A stretch of DNA of 54,919 nucleotides from Fructobacillus ficulneus (GTDB lineage Bacteria; Bacillota; Bacilli; Lactobacillales; Lactobacillaceae). Positions 7,970 through 14,498 of this stretch are shown piece after piece. The position numbers and the translations under genes were made by a program. The stretch lies in assembly GCF_001047075.2 (NCBI RefSeq), contig NZ_DF968000.1:42858-97776 (forward strand), given 5' to 3'. Numbering within the stretch: the stretch's first letter is position 1; each line of letters starts with the position of its first letter. The notes beneath the pieces are model-generated. The model had not been told where the DNA came from. It did not search any database and was given only the letters and a program-made list of their open reading frames with translations.

Positions 7970-8171
7970 ATCAATGGCCTTTACCCTTGTTGAAGGACTA
8001 ATGGTCTTAACGTTAGTCACAAGTGTGGCTGTGATTGAATTACAAATCTATCAACGTTTTCACCATCAGGAAGAACAGTTAAAACGACGGAATAAGGCTG
8101 CTAACCAGGCAAAGAGGCAAGCACTAGAGAGATGGGCAGTCTTCGTTAAGAATTCCGACCATAACCAATAA
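7956..8171 (+). CDS. comGE: Competence minor pilin ComGE
   Basis: Small pseudopilin-like protein with the motif SMA|FTLVEGLMVLTLVTS and a basic, helical C-terminal half. The start is uncertain. A GGAGGTGGG sequence lies at 7937-7945, and the best-spaced start giving a basic leader is TTG at 7956 (71 residues); TTG at 7935 and GTG at 7941 overlap the ribosome binding site, and ATG at 7974 would remove the leader. The gene overlaps comGD by 14 bases. The product is short (about 70 residues) compared with about 100 in Bacillus. Confidence 0.75.
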   Translation: MKRNKSMAFTLVEGLMVLTLVTSVAVIELQIYQRFHHQEEQLKRRNKAANQAKRQALERWAVFVKNSDHNQ

Positions 8172-8181
8172 GGGATTGATT

Positions 8182-8619
8182 ATGAAGCAATATTCTTTCT
8201 ATCAGACCGGTTTTACGTTATTTGAGTCTTTGTTGTCGTTGCTAGTGGCTGCTTTGATTTTTGAAACTTTAGTAATCCTAGCCCCGCAGTCCCACCGCAC
8301 TGTTCGAGATGCCGAGTTGGATTTTCAGTCAGCGCTGACCCAAATTAGCCGACAACATTACCAATTAAAAGAAGTATTAGACAATGCCTTAGTGTTGGAA
8401 AAGGCAAAGGGGGAAATCGTGTATTTTATGATCAAGCATCACTGTCTCGTTTTAGCTGGTAAGATTCATGGCGAAATTATTTTAATGAAAAATGTCCGAT
8501 GCATGCACTGCCGAGATTGTCACTCCTATCAAAGTATTACAATCAACAATATTCAAATTGGAAACATCTCCGGAACGATTTTGATTACAAAACAAAAGAA
8601 TGAAAATGGGGAGGACTAG
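8182..8619 (+). CDS. comGF: Competence minor pilin ComGF
   Basis: Minor pseudopilin of 145 residues with prepilin motif TG|FTLFESLLSLLV. ATG 8182 follows AGGG by seven bases. The C-terminal half has a cysteine cluster, C107-x2-C110-x2-C113 followed by His, which I do not associate with ComGF in general; it could bind metal or form disulfides outside the cell. It overlaps comGG by 20 bases. Confidence 0.85.
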   Translation: MKQYSFYQTGFTLFESLLSLLVAALIFETLVILAPQSHRTVRDAELDFQSALTQISRQHYQLKEVLDNALVLEKAKGEIVYFMIKHHCLVLAGKIHGEIILMKNVRCMHCRDCHSYQSITINNIQIGNISGTILITKQKNENGED

Positions 8620-8920
8620 GCGAATTGGCAAGGGGACTTCAGGGTACCTACTCTTGCCAACTATTATGATTTTGACTGTCATTGGATTTAACTTTTATGT
8701 TCAAACCCAAATCATCGATCAAAAAATCAAAAGTATTGTCTTAATTAACCAAACTTTGATTGTTGATCGATGCCAGGTAGACGCCTCCCTTGACTATTAC
8801 CAAAATCATAAATTATCTGGAACTATTGCTGAGGCTGAATATCAAATTAATTCAGATCAGGGATTAATTGAAATTAAGTATCAAAAACAGGTTTATCAGC
8901 GACCACTTTTACTGCCTTAG
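8600..8920 (+). CDS. comGG: Competence protein ComGG-like
   Basis: The last comG gene by position: 106 residues with a basic N-terminus, GYLLLPTIMILTVIGF as the membrane helix, and a short soluble part. As usual for ComGG it lacks a clear FTLxE prepilin site. The start is uncertain; ATG 8600 or 8606 both overlap comGF, while GGGGAGG at 8608-8614 would serve a rare ATT at 8624. Assignment rests mostly on position, size and topology. Confidence 0.75.
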   Translation: MKMGRTRRIGKGTSGYLLLPTIMILTVIGFNFYVQTQIIDQKIKSIVLINQTLIVDRCQVDASLDYYQNHKLSGTIAEAEYQINSDQGLIEIKYQKQVYQRPLLLP

Positions 8921-8922
8921 CC

Positions 8923-8951
8923 TTGTTAACTCAGGAAAAAGAGTCTAAAAT
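8923..8951 (+). promoter_or_regulatory. Candidate promoter upstream of the methyltransferase gene
   Basis: TTGTTA, 17 bases, TAAAAT. The +1 predicted seven bases after the -10 coincides with the A of the ATG at 8958, and the ORF has no Shine-Dalgarno at normal distance. Confidence 0.5.
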
Positions 8952-8957
8952 AGCATT

Positions 8958-9962
8958 ATGATAAATCAACGAATTCCTGAATATTTTGAAAAAATTTTTA
9001 CTGTTACCACTGCAGTCAAAAACAATGAAGAAGCAACATATCGGCAAGCTCTCGTGCAAACATTGGCAACCCTAATTGCTGGTGAACTGAGCCAAGCAGA
9101 TATCGAACAACTGAGTTCTGATAGTCAGACAGCCTTGTCTGATTTGCAGACAGTCGATTGGTCTTCCTTGTCATTTAGTGACCGTCGTAATATTTTACAA
9201 TTGTTGGTGTTAAAGGCTGACCGTGAGGATAAAACCCCTGCTAACCAGCAATTAACACCCGACGGTATTGGCTACCTACTGGGTGAACTAATTTACCAAA
9301 CTACCCAAATCAAAGAAGACGCTCGTGTTACGGATATGGTTGTTGGGACTGGAAACCTCCTATGGACGGTTGAAGAAACACTAAACCGACATGAGCTAAA
9401 AATGATCGGAACTGGGATTGATAATGATAACCAGCAATTAGCGCTAGCTTCAGTGACTGGTGAAGCCTTACATGACCAAGAATCTGCTTTGTTTTTAGGG
9501 GATGTAGTAGATTTGGCCGCAGATGCTATAACACCTGCACCGATTGTGATTGGTGATTTGCCAATTGGCTATTATCCGCAGGCTGCACCGACAGGGTTTG
9601 TTACGTCGCTGTCCAGTGAGGCTGGTAAATCTTATGCCCACTATTTGATGATTGAAAAGTCATTGGACTTGGTAAGTGATGATGGCTGGATTTACTTGGT
9701 TGTTCCGGCGGATTTGTTAGCTGGCCCTAATCATGAAGCCATTTTAAAGTTATTATCGCAAAAGGCTCAGTTAAAGGCGTTTTTAGCTTTGCCAAGCGAG
9801 TACTTTAAAAATCAAGAACGAGCAAAGGCGCTCTTAGTTTTGAGAAAACCAGGAGTTGGACCAAAAACAGAGGTCTTGATGGGCCAATATCCATCAGTCA
9901 AAGACCCACAGGCTTTGCAAGAATTTTTGCAAGATATTGCTGCCTGGGGTAAACTAAAGTAA
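8958..9962 (+). CDS. YtxK-like class I SAM-dependent methyltransferase
   Basis: 334 residues resembling the N6-adenine-methylase-like YtxK proteins that follow comG and precede ackA in many Firmicutes. Visible are a helical N-terminal domain of about 90 residues, a SAM-binding loop region (VTDMVVGTGNLLWTV), an acidic strand end GTGIDNDN, and DLPIGYYP in the place of the (N/D)PPY catalytic motif. DLP-x-GYYP is typical of this family; the substrate is not known. The gap to comGG is 37 bases. The only ribosome-binding-like sequence (AGGAAAAAG) is some 15-20 bases away. Confidence 0.85.
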   Translation: MINQRIPEYFEKIFTVTTAVKNNEEATYRQALVQTLATLIAGELSQADIEQLSSDSQTALSDLQTVDWSSLSFSDRRNILQLLVLKADREDKTPANQQLTPDGIGYLLGELIYQTTQIKEDARVTDMVVGTGNLLWTVEETLNRHELKMIGTGIDNDNQQLALASVTGEALHDQESALFLGDVVDLAADAITPAPIVIGDLPIGYYPQAAPTGFVTSLSSEAGKSYAHYLMIEKSLDLVSDDGWIYLVVPADLLAGPNHEAILKLLSQKAQLKAFLALPSEYFKNQERAKALLVLRKPGVGPKTEVLMGQYPSVKDPQALQEFLQDIAAWGKLK

Positions 9963-10002
9963 GTTAGAAATGTGATAAAAAAAGAATAGGTGGATTTTTT
10001 TC

Positions 10003-11235
10003 ATGGCAAAGATTATGGCAGTTAACGCCGGTAGTTCTTCATTGAAGTTTCAGCTCTTAGAGATGCCAAAAGAGCAAGTAATCGCTCAAGGTTTGATTGA
10101 GCGAATTGGAATGGATGATGCGATTGTAACGATTAAGTTTACAGCAAATGATCAAGCAGCTAAGAACGCAGAAGTCGAAGTTTCTGGTGAAAAGGCGAAA
10201 TTCAAGACTGTCACAGCAATTAAAGACCACCAAGTGGCCATTAACTTGATGTTAGAAAAGTTGTCAGAATTAGCAATTATTGCTGACTTTAATGAAATTG
10301 TGGGTGTCGGACACCGTGTTGTTGCTGGTGGAGAATACTTTGACAAGTCAGTCTTAGTAACACCTGATGTTTTGAAAAAGATTGATGAATTGGCTGATTA
10401 CGCACCATTGCACAACCCAGCCAATGCTTTGGGAATTCGAGCTTTCCAAGCTTTGTTGCCAAATGCAGTATCCGTTGCTGTCTTTGATACATCATTTCAC
10501 CAAACAATGCCAAAGGTGAACTACCTTTACTCATTGCCATACGAATACTATCAAAAGTATGGTGCTCGTAAGTATGGTGCCCACGGAACTTCACACCGTT
10601 ATGTAGCTGGACGTGCTGCTGAAATTTTGGGTAAGGACTTAAGTGAATTAAAGTTGATTACCCTACACCTTGGTGCAGGTGCCTCAATTACTGCCGTTAA
10701 GGATGGAAAGTCATTCGATACATCAATGGGCTTCACTCCGTTGGCTGGTGTTACGATGGCAACTCGTTCAGGTGATGTTGATGCATCATTGGTTAACTTT
10801 ATTCAAACAAAGGAAAACCTTTCGAACGAAGAAATGTTGACTGTCTTGAACAAGCAATCAGGTTTACAAGGAATTTCACAGCTATCAAGCGATATGCGTG
10901 ATTTGTTGGCTGCTCGTGAAGAAAATGAACAGGCTGATTTGGCTATCAAGATTTTCGTTGATCGTGTTGTTCGTTATGTTGGTCAATACATCGCTGAAAT
11001 GGGTGGGGCGGACGCCTTGGTCTTTACGGCTGGTATCGGTGAAAATGCTGATTGGGTTCGTGAAGAAGTCATTGATCGCTTAGGTTACTTTGGTATTACT
11101 ATCGATAAGGCTAAGAACGATGGCTGCCGTGAAGAAGCAGATGTTTCAGCTGCTGATGCGAAGATTAAGACTTTGGTTGTTCCAACTGATGAAGAATTGA
11201 TGATTGCACGTGACGTTCAATCATTGATGGCATAA
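10003..11235 (+). CDS. ackA: Acetate kinase
   Basis: Makes ATP and acetate from acetyl phosphate, a main energy step in heterofermentative and phosphoketolase metabolism. The 410 residues include the N-terminal NAGSSSLKFQL, GVGHRVVAGGEYF, the catalytic region VAVFDTSFHQTMP, HGTSHRYV and the C-terminal GENADWVREEV. Ribosome binding site AGGTGG lies ten bases before the ATG. A perfect 10-bp hairpin terminator follows. Position after the YtxK-like gene is conserved in lactic acid bacteria. Confidence 0.98.
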   Translation: MAKIMAVNAGSSSLKFQLLEMPKEQVIAQGLIERIGMDDAIVTIKFTANDQAAKNAEVEVSGEKAKFKTVTAIKDHQVAINLMLEKLSELAIIADFNEIVGVGHRVVAGGEYFDKSVLVTPDVLKKIDELADYAPLHNPANALGIRAFQALLPNAVSVAVFDTSFHQTMPKVNYLYSLPYEYYQKYGARKYGAHGTSHRYVAGRAAEILGKDLSELKLITLHLGAGASITAVKDGKSFDTSMGFTPLAGVTMATRSGDVDASLVNFIQTKENLSNEEMLTVLNKQSGLQGISQLSSDMRDLLAAREENEQADLAIKIFVDRVVRYVGQYIAEMGGADALVFTAGIGENADWVREEVIDRLGYFGITIDKAKNDGCREEADVSAADAKIKTLVVPTDEELMIARDVQSLMA

Positions 11236-11267
11236 TTTTGCCGATATTTAGTTAAACCTATTTTTGG

Positions 11268-11298
11268 ACATAGCGAGAATACTCGCTATGTTTTTTTA
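11268..11298 (+). terminator. ackA terminator
   Basis: ACATAGCGAG and CTCGCTATGT form a perfect 10-bp stem with a 4-base loop, followed by seven T. Confidence 0.9.
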
Positions 11299-11399
11299 TT
11301 AATTTTAAAAAGTAGTATACTAGTAACATAAGTTAACTGATATTGCTAATTAGTCCTGGACTGATTACCAAAGAATAATATGATAGGAAAGTACCTTTG

Positions 11400-12611
11400 A
11401 TGGAATTTAAGAAACGACGTCGCCCACAGAAAAAACATAAAAAATGGCCCAGGCGGATTTTTGCGTTATTGTTGATTCTCGTAGTGGCTGCTGCAGGATG
11501 GTTTTACTACGATAATTGGACTTACCAAGCTAAGAATCCGAATGACACAACCGTTACGATGGTCACGATTAAGAGCAAAGAAAGTCCTAAAGCAATTGGT
11601 CAGCAGTTGAAGCAGGCGGGTCTAATTCGATCAAGCCAGGCCTTTGAAAAGTACGCTAAGCAAAATGGATCAGATTCTTTGCTTGCTGCCACTTATCCAG
11701 TTTCGCCTGTCCAGAGTATTGCCCAGATTTATGACGAATTGACGCAAGGATCGGGGGCAACACCAGTTTTGTCGTCTGAATATACCTTTATTTCAAATGA
11801 TAAGACAGCCGATCAAAGTGCGACAACGTTAGAACGAGCAGCTGGGATTAACAAGGATGCCCTTTTATCTGCGTATACGAATCAAGATTTGATTAAAAAA
11901 GCTCAGGCCAAGTATCCAACGCTATTTTTGAATTCAAAGACTGTTAAAACCCTATATGACTTTGTTTATCCAGGTATTTATAAGTTCAAAAAAGAAAAGT
12001 CAGCTGATGATTTTGTAATGACCTTGTTGAAGGAGTCAAATAAAAGCTTGCAACCTTATTATGCTGAATTAAAGGCTAATAAGATGCCGGCTTCGACTGC
12101 TATCCTATTAGCTGAAAATGGTGGTAAAAAGGAATTTGACCGCCGTCTAGCCTTTATTAAAAAAATTGCGCCATACAGTCAAGAACTTCAAAAGCAATAT
12201 GGCATCTTAGCATCAATTTCGATTGCTCAAGCTATTCATGAATCAAATTGGGATGATTCTGTTCTATCCTCAAAGTACAACAATTACTATGGAGTCAAAA
12301 CAGATGATACGACTGCCGGTAAATCGGTTGTCCTTCAAACCCAAGAAGTTGAAAATGGTCAAACGGTAACTAAAAATGCTCGGTTCGCGGCCTATGACTC
12401 TTATCAAGATTCAATGAAGGCCCACGCCAAGACAATTGCGAATGGAAATACTTGGAACGCCAACCAGTTCGCTGATGTCTTAGCAGCTAAGACATATCAA
12501 GATGCAGCCCAGGCGCTTTCGACAGATGGTTATGCCACAGACCCAAGTTATCCAAAGCTTATTATTCAAATTATTGAAAATTGGAACTTGAGTCAGTATG
12601 ATCAAAATTAA
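11400..12611 (+). CDS. Membrane-anchored MltG-like/glucosaminidase (GH73) fusion protein
   Basis: 403 residues. A very basic N-terminus (residues 1-20) is followed by one membrane helix (about 20-40). Residues about 50-120 resemble the LysM-like subdomain of endolytic transglycosylase MltG/YceG (SPKAIGQQLKQAGLIRSS...). Residues about 180-250 resemble part of its catalytic domain (DFVYPGIYKFKKEKSADDF, then ILLAENGGKKE in the place of the ASIVEKE motif). Residues about 265-395 are a glucosaminidase domain (AQAIHESNWDDSVLSSKYNN, YYGVK). It therefore looks like a peptidoglycan hydrolase outside the membrane. The start at 11400 follows AGGAAAG; a TTG at 11397 is less likely. Which of the two catalytic parts is active is not known. 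Confidence 0.8.
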   Translation: MEFKKRRRPQKKHKKWPRRIFALLLILVVAAAGWFYYDNWTYQAKNPNDTTVTMVTIKSKESPKAIGQQLKQAGLIRSSQAFEKYAKQNGSDSLLAATYPVSPVQSIAQIYDELTQGSGATPVLSSEYTFISNDKTADQSATTLERAAGINKDALLSAYTNQDLIKKAQAKYPTLFLNSKTVKTLYDFVYPGIYKFKKEKSADDFVMTLLKESNKSLQPYYAELKANKMPASTAILLAENGGKKEFDRRLAFIKKIAPYSQELQKQYGILASISIAQAIHESNWDDSVLSSKYNNYYGVKTDDTTAGKSVVLQTQEVENGQTVTKNARFAAYDSYQDSMKAHAKTIANGNTWNANQFADVLAAKTYQDAAQALSTDGYATDPSYPKLIIQIIENWNLSQYDQN

Positions 12612-12615
12612 AAAA

Positions 12616-12640
12616 AGGCCCGTTTAACGGGCTTTTTTAC
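12616..12640 (+). terminator. Terminator of the hydrolase gene
   Basis: GCCCGTT and AACGGGC around one base, with an A-run before and six T after, directly behind the stop codon. Confidence 0.9.
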
Positions 12641-12667
12641 TAACATGAAATCTTTTTGAAAAAAATG

Positions 12668-12696
12668 TTGTGTAACCGTTTACATTCGTGTAGAAT
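12668..12696 (+). promoter_or_regulatory. Promoter of GRP sugar transporter gene
   Basis: TTGTGT, 17 bases, TAGAAT. The spacer and the -35 are occupied by a cre site. Confidence 0.7.
12671..12684 (+). promoter_or_regulatory. Catabolite-responsive element (cre)
   Basis: TGTAACCGTTTACA matches the TGWAANCGNTNWCA consensus for CcpA at all defined positions. It overlaps the 3' half of the -35 and the spacer, a position that normally gives repression when preferred sugars are present. Confidence 0.85.
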
Positions 12697-12731
12697 ATAG
12701 CTTGTAAGATAAGTGAAAGGAAGTTAATCGA

Positions 12732-13676
12732 ATGAATATTGCACTTGTAATTGCTTTGCTACCAGCTCTCTTCTGGGGGTCTGTTGGTTTAGTTTCAACT
12801 AAGATGGGTGGATCAGCTGCCCAACAAACATTCGGAATGTCAATCGGAGCATTAATTTTCGGAATGGTTACGCTTTTTGGCTTTGTTATTCCACAAGGCT
12901 TCTATTTAGGACAAGAAATCTGGGTCGTTGGAATTTTATCTGGATTGGTTTGGGCTATGGGAATGGTCTTCCAATTCTTGCTCTTTAAGCAAATGGGTGT
13001 TTCATTGGGAATGCCATTGTCAACCGCAGGTCAAATTATTATGAACGCCTTGTTAGCTGCAACACTCCTTGGTGAATGGAGCAACGTAGCAATGTGGATT
13101 GTTGGGATTGTTTCGATTGCTTTGGTAGTTACTGGAGCTACATTGATTTCTAAGCCAGACAAGTCAAATGCTGGAGCAGCAAAGATTGATGCTAAGGGAA
13201 TTTTCTACTTGGTGATGTCAACAGCTGGATTTATGTTGTACTTCGTCTTGCCAAACTTCTTATCAAAGATTGGCTACATCAGTTCAAACATTAAGGAAGC
13301 TGGTCATGGTCTGAACTACATGACAGCGATTGTTGGACCACAAGCGATTGGTCAAGTTGTTGGAGCAACAATCATTGTGCTCTTTGTCTTCCGCGAAGGG
13401 AAGCAAATGTTTGCTTTACCAACTTGGAAAAACTTGACCACTGGATTGGTTTGGGCTGTTGGAAACATCTTCATGTTTATCTCATCAGCCAACCCTGATG
13501 TTGGACAAACAATCGCGACAGCCTTGTCACAGTTGAGCATCGTTGTTGGAACTTTCGGTGGTATCTACATCTTGCACGAAAAGAAGACTTCAACTCAGAT
13601 GAAGTTTGTTATTGCTGGAACACTTTTCGTTCTTGTTGGGGCCATCCTGATTGGTAATATCCATTCCTTTGCTTAA
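12732..13676 (+). CDS. GRP-family sugar transporter (GlcU/RbsU-like)
   Basis: A 314-residue membrane protein with about ten helices of the drug/metabolite-transporter fold. The N-terminus (ALLPALFWGSVGLVSTKMGG) and the repeats with GLVWAMGMVFQF and GLVWAVGNIFMF are typical of glucose/ribose uptake (GRP) proteins, which import sugar by proton symport. Ribosome binding site AAGGAAG precedes the ATG. It is monocistronic with its own promoter and a perfect cre site, so uptake of a less preferred sugar such as ribose is plausible; the substrate cannot be read from sequence. Confidence 0.9.
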   Translation: MNIALVIALLPALFWGSVGLVSTKMGGSAAQQTFGMSIGALIFGMVTLFGFVIPQGFYLGQEIWVVGILSGLVWAMGMVFQFLLFKQMGVSLGMPLSTAGQIIMNALLAATLLGEWSNVAMWIVGIVSIALVVTGATLISKPDKSNAGAAKIDAKGIFYLVMSTAGFMLYFVLPNFLSKIGYISSNIKEAGHGLNYMTAIVGPQAIGQVVGATIIVLFVFREGKQMFALPTWKNLTTGLVWAVGNIFMFISSANPDVGQTIATALSQLSIVVGTFGGIYILHEKKTSTQMKFVIAGTLFVLVGAILIGNIHSFA

Positions 13677-13703
13677 GTTTTAATCAATATAAAATATACC
13701 TAA

Positions 13704-13731
13704 GGGACGTCATCTTGACGTCTCTTTTTTA
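13704..13731 (+). terminator. Terminator of the sugar transporter gene
   Basis: GGGACGTCA and TGACGTCTC pair with one G-U and are followed by TTTTTT. The next 155 bases, to the greA terminator, hold only an imperfect TGATT...AATCA dyad (about 13790-13829) and no gene that I can support. Confidence 0.85.
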
Positions 13732-13888
13732 GTTAAAATTTTCAGTTTTAATTTACGTCAATCTCGATTATGAAAAGTTGGGGGATAGTTGATTGTTCAT
13801 TCATAATTCTTGGTGAATAGGTGAATCATGCTTTTAACTAGGGGGTTCTTAATTGGTTCATAGATTAAGCTTTAGTATAAAAGCACAG

Positions 13889-13922
13889 AAAAAGCGTTCC
13901 TGAGTTAATCAGGAACGCTTTT
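13889..13922 (-). terminator. greA terminator
   Basis: A perfect stem of about 14 bp (AAAAGCGTTCCTGA with its complement) around a 5-base loop, right behind the greA stop, with T-runs on both strands. Confidence 0.88.
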
Positions 13923-13925
13923 GTC

Positions 13926-14411
13926 TTACTTAGTCTTTACAGACAAGATTTCAACTTCAATTTCAATATTGTTAGGAAGTGGAACCTTTACAGTTTCACC
14001 GACATGCTTACCAATCAAAGCTGCCGCCATTGGTGATTCGTTTGAAATCTTACCGGCCATTGGATCAGCTTCAACTGAGCCAACGATTGTATAAGTTTCA
14101 GGTTCTTCATCTGGAAGTTCCTTGAAGGTTACTTCTTTACCAAGAGTAACCTCATCTTCAGCTGAATCGCTAGCTGAAATAATTACAGCGTTTTCAATCA
14201 TCTTGCGAACGGTAATAATCCGTCCTTCGACAAAGGCTTGTTCGTCCTTTGCTGATTGGTATTCAGAGTTTTCAGATAAATCACCGTAAGAACGAGCGAT
14301 TTGGATTCGTTTTGTGATTTCTGGACGTTGTTCAGCGATTAGACTATCTAATTCTGCCTGCAACTTATCACGGCCTTCAGCCGTCATTGGAAATGTTTTT
14401 TCTTCTGCCAT
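13926..14411 (-). CDS. greA: Transcription elongation factor GreA
   Basis: Rescues backtracked RNA polymerase by stimulating transcript cleavage. The 161 residues have the N-terminal coiled coil with the signature [20 protein letters not shown] (acidic tip residues in DLSENSEY) and the C-terminal FKBP-like domain with the family's [11 protein letters not shown] chose ATG 14411 ([10 protein letters not shown]), with AAGGAAG upstream, rather than the in-frame start at 14489 that would overlap the intergenic region. It lies 87 bases behind yfhO on the same strand. Confidence 0.97.
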   Translation of the reverse strand: MAEEKTFPMTAEGRDKLQAELDSLIAEQRPEITKRIQIARSYGDLSENSEYQSAKDEQAFVEGRIITVRKMIENAVIISASDSAEDEVTLGKEVTFKELPDEEPETYTIVGSVEADPMAGKISNESPMAAALIGKHVGETVKVPLPNNIEIEVEILSVKTK

Positions 14412-14498
14412 GGGCAATCTTCCTTTCAGTGCCAACCGGCACAAAAAATACAGCAAAATGAATATATCACGGTCCAACCTTTGGTGCAAGGGCTGGCC

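Noticed and set aside
13738-13888. Small RNA gene between the sugar transporter and greA
   Set aside because: There is an imperfect dyad and a terminator that works in both directions, but no acceptable promoter.
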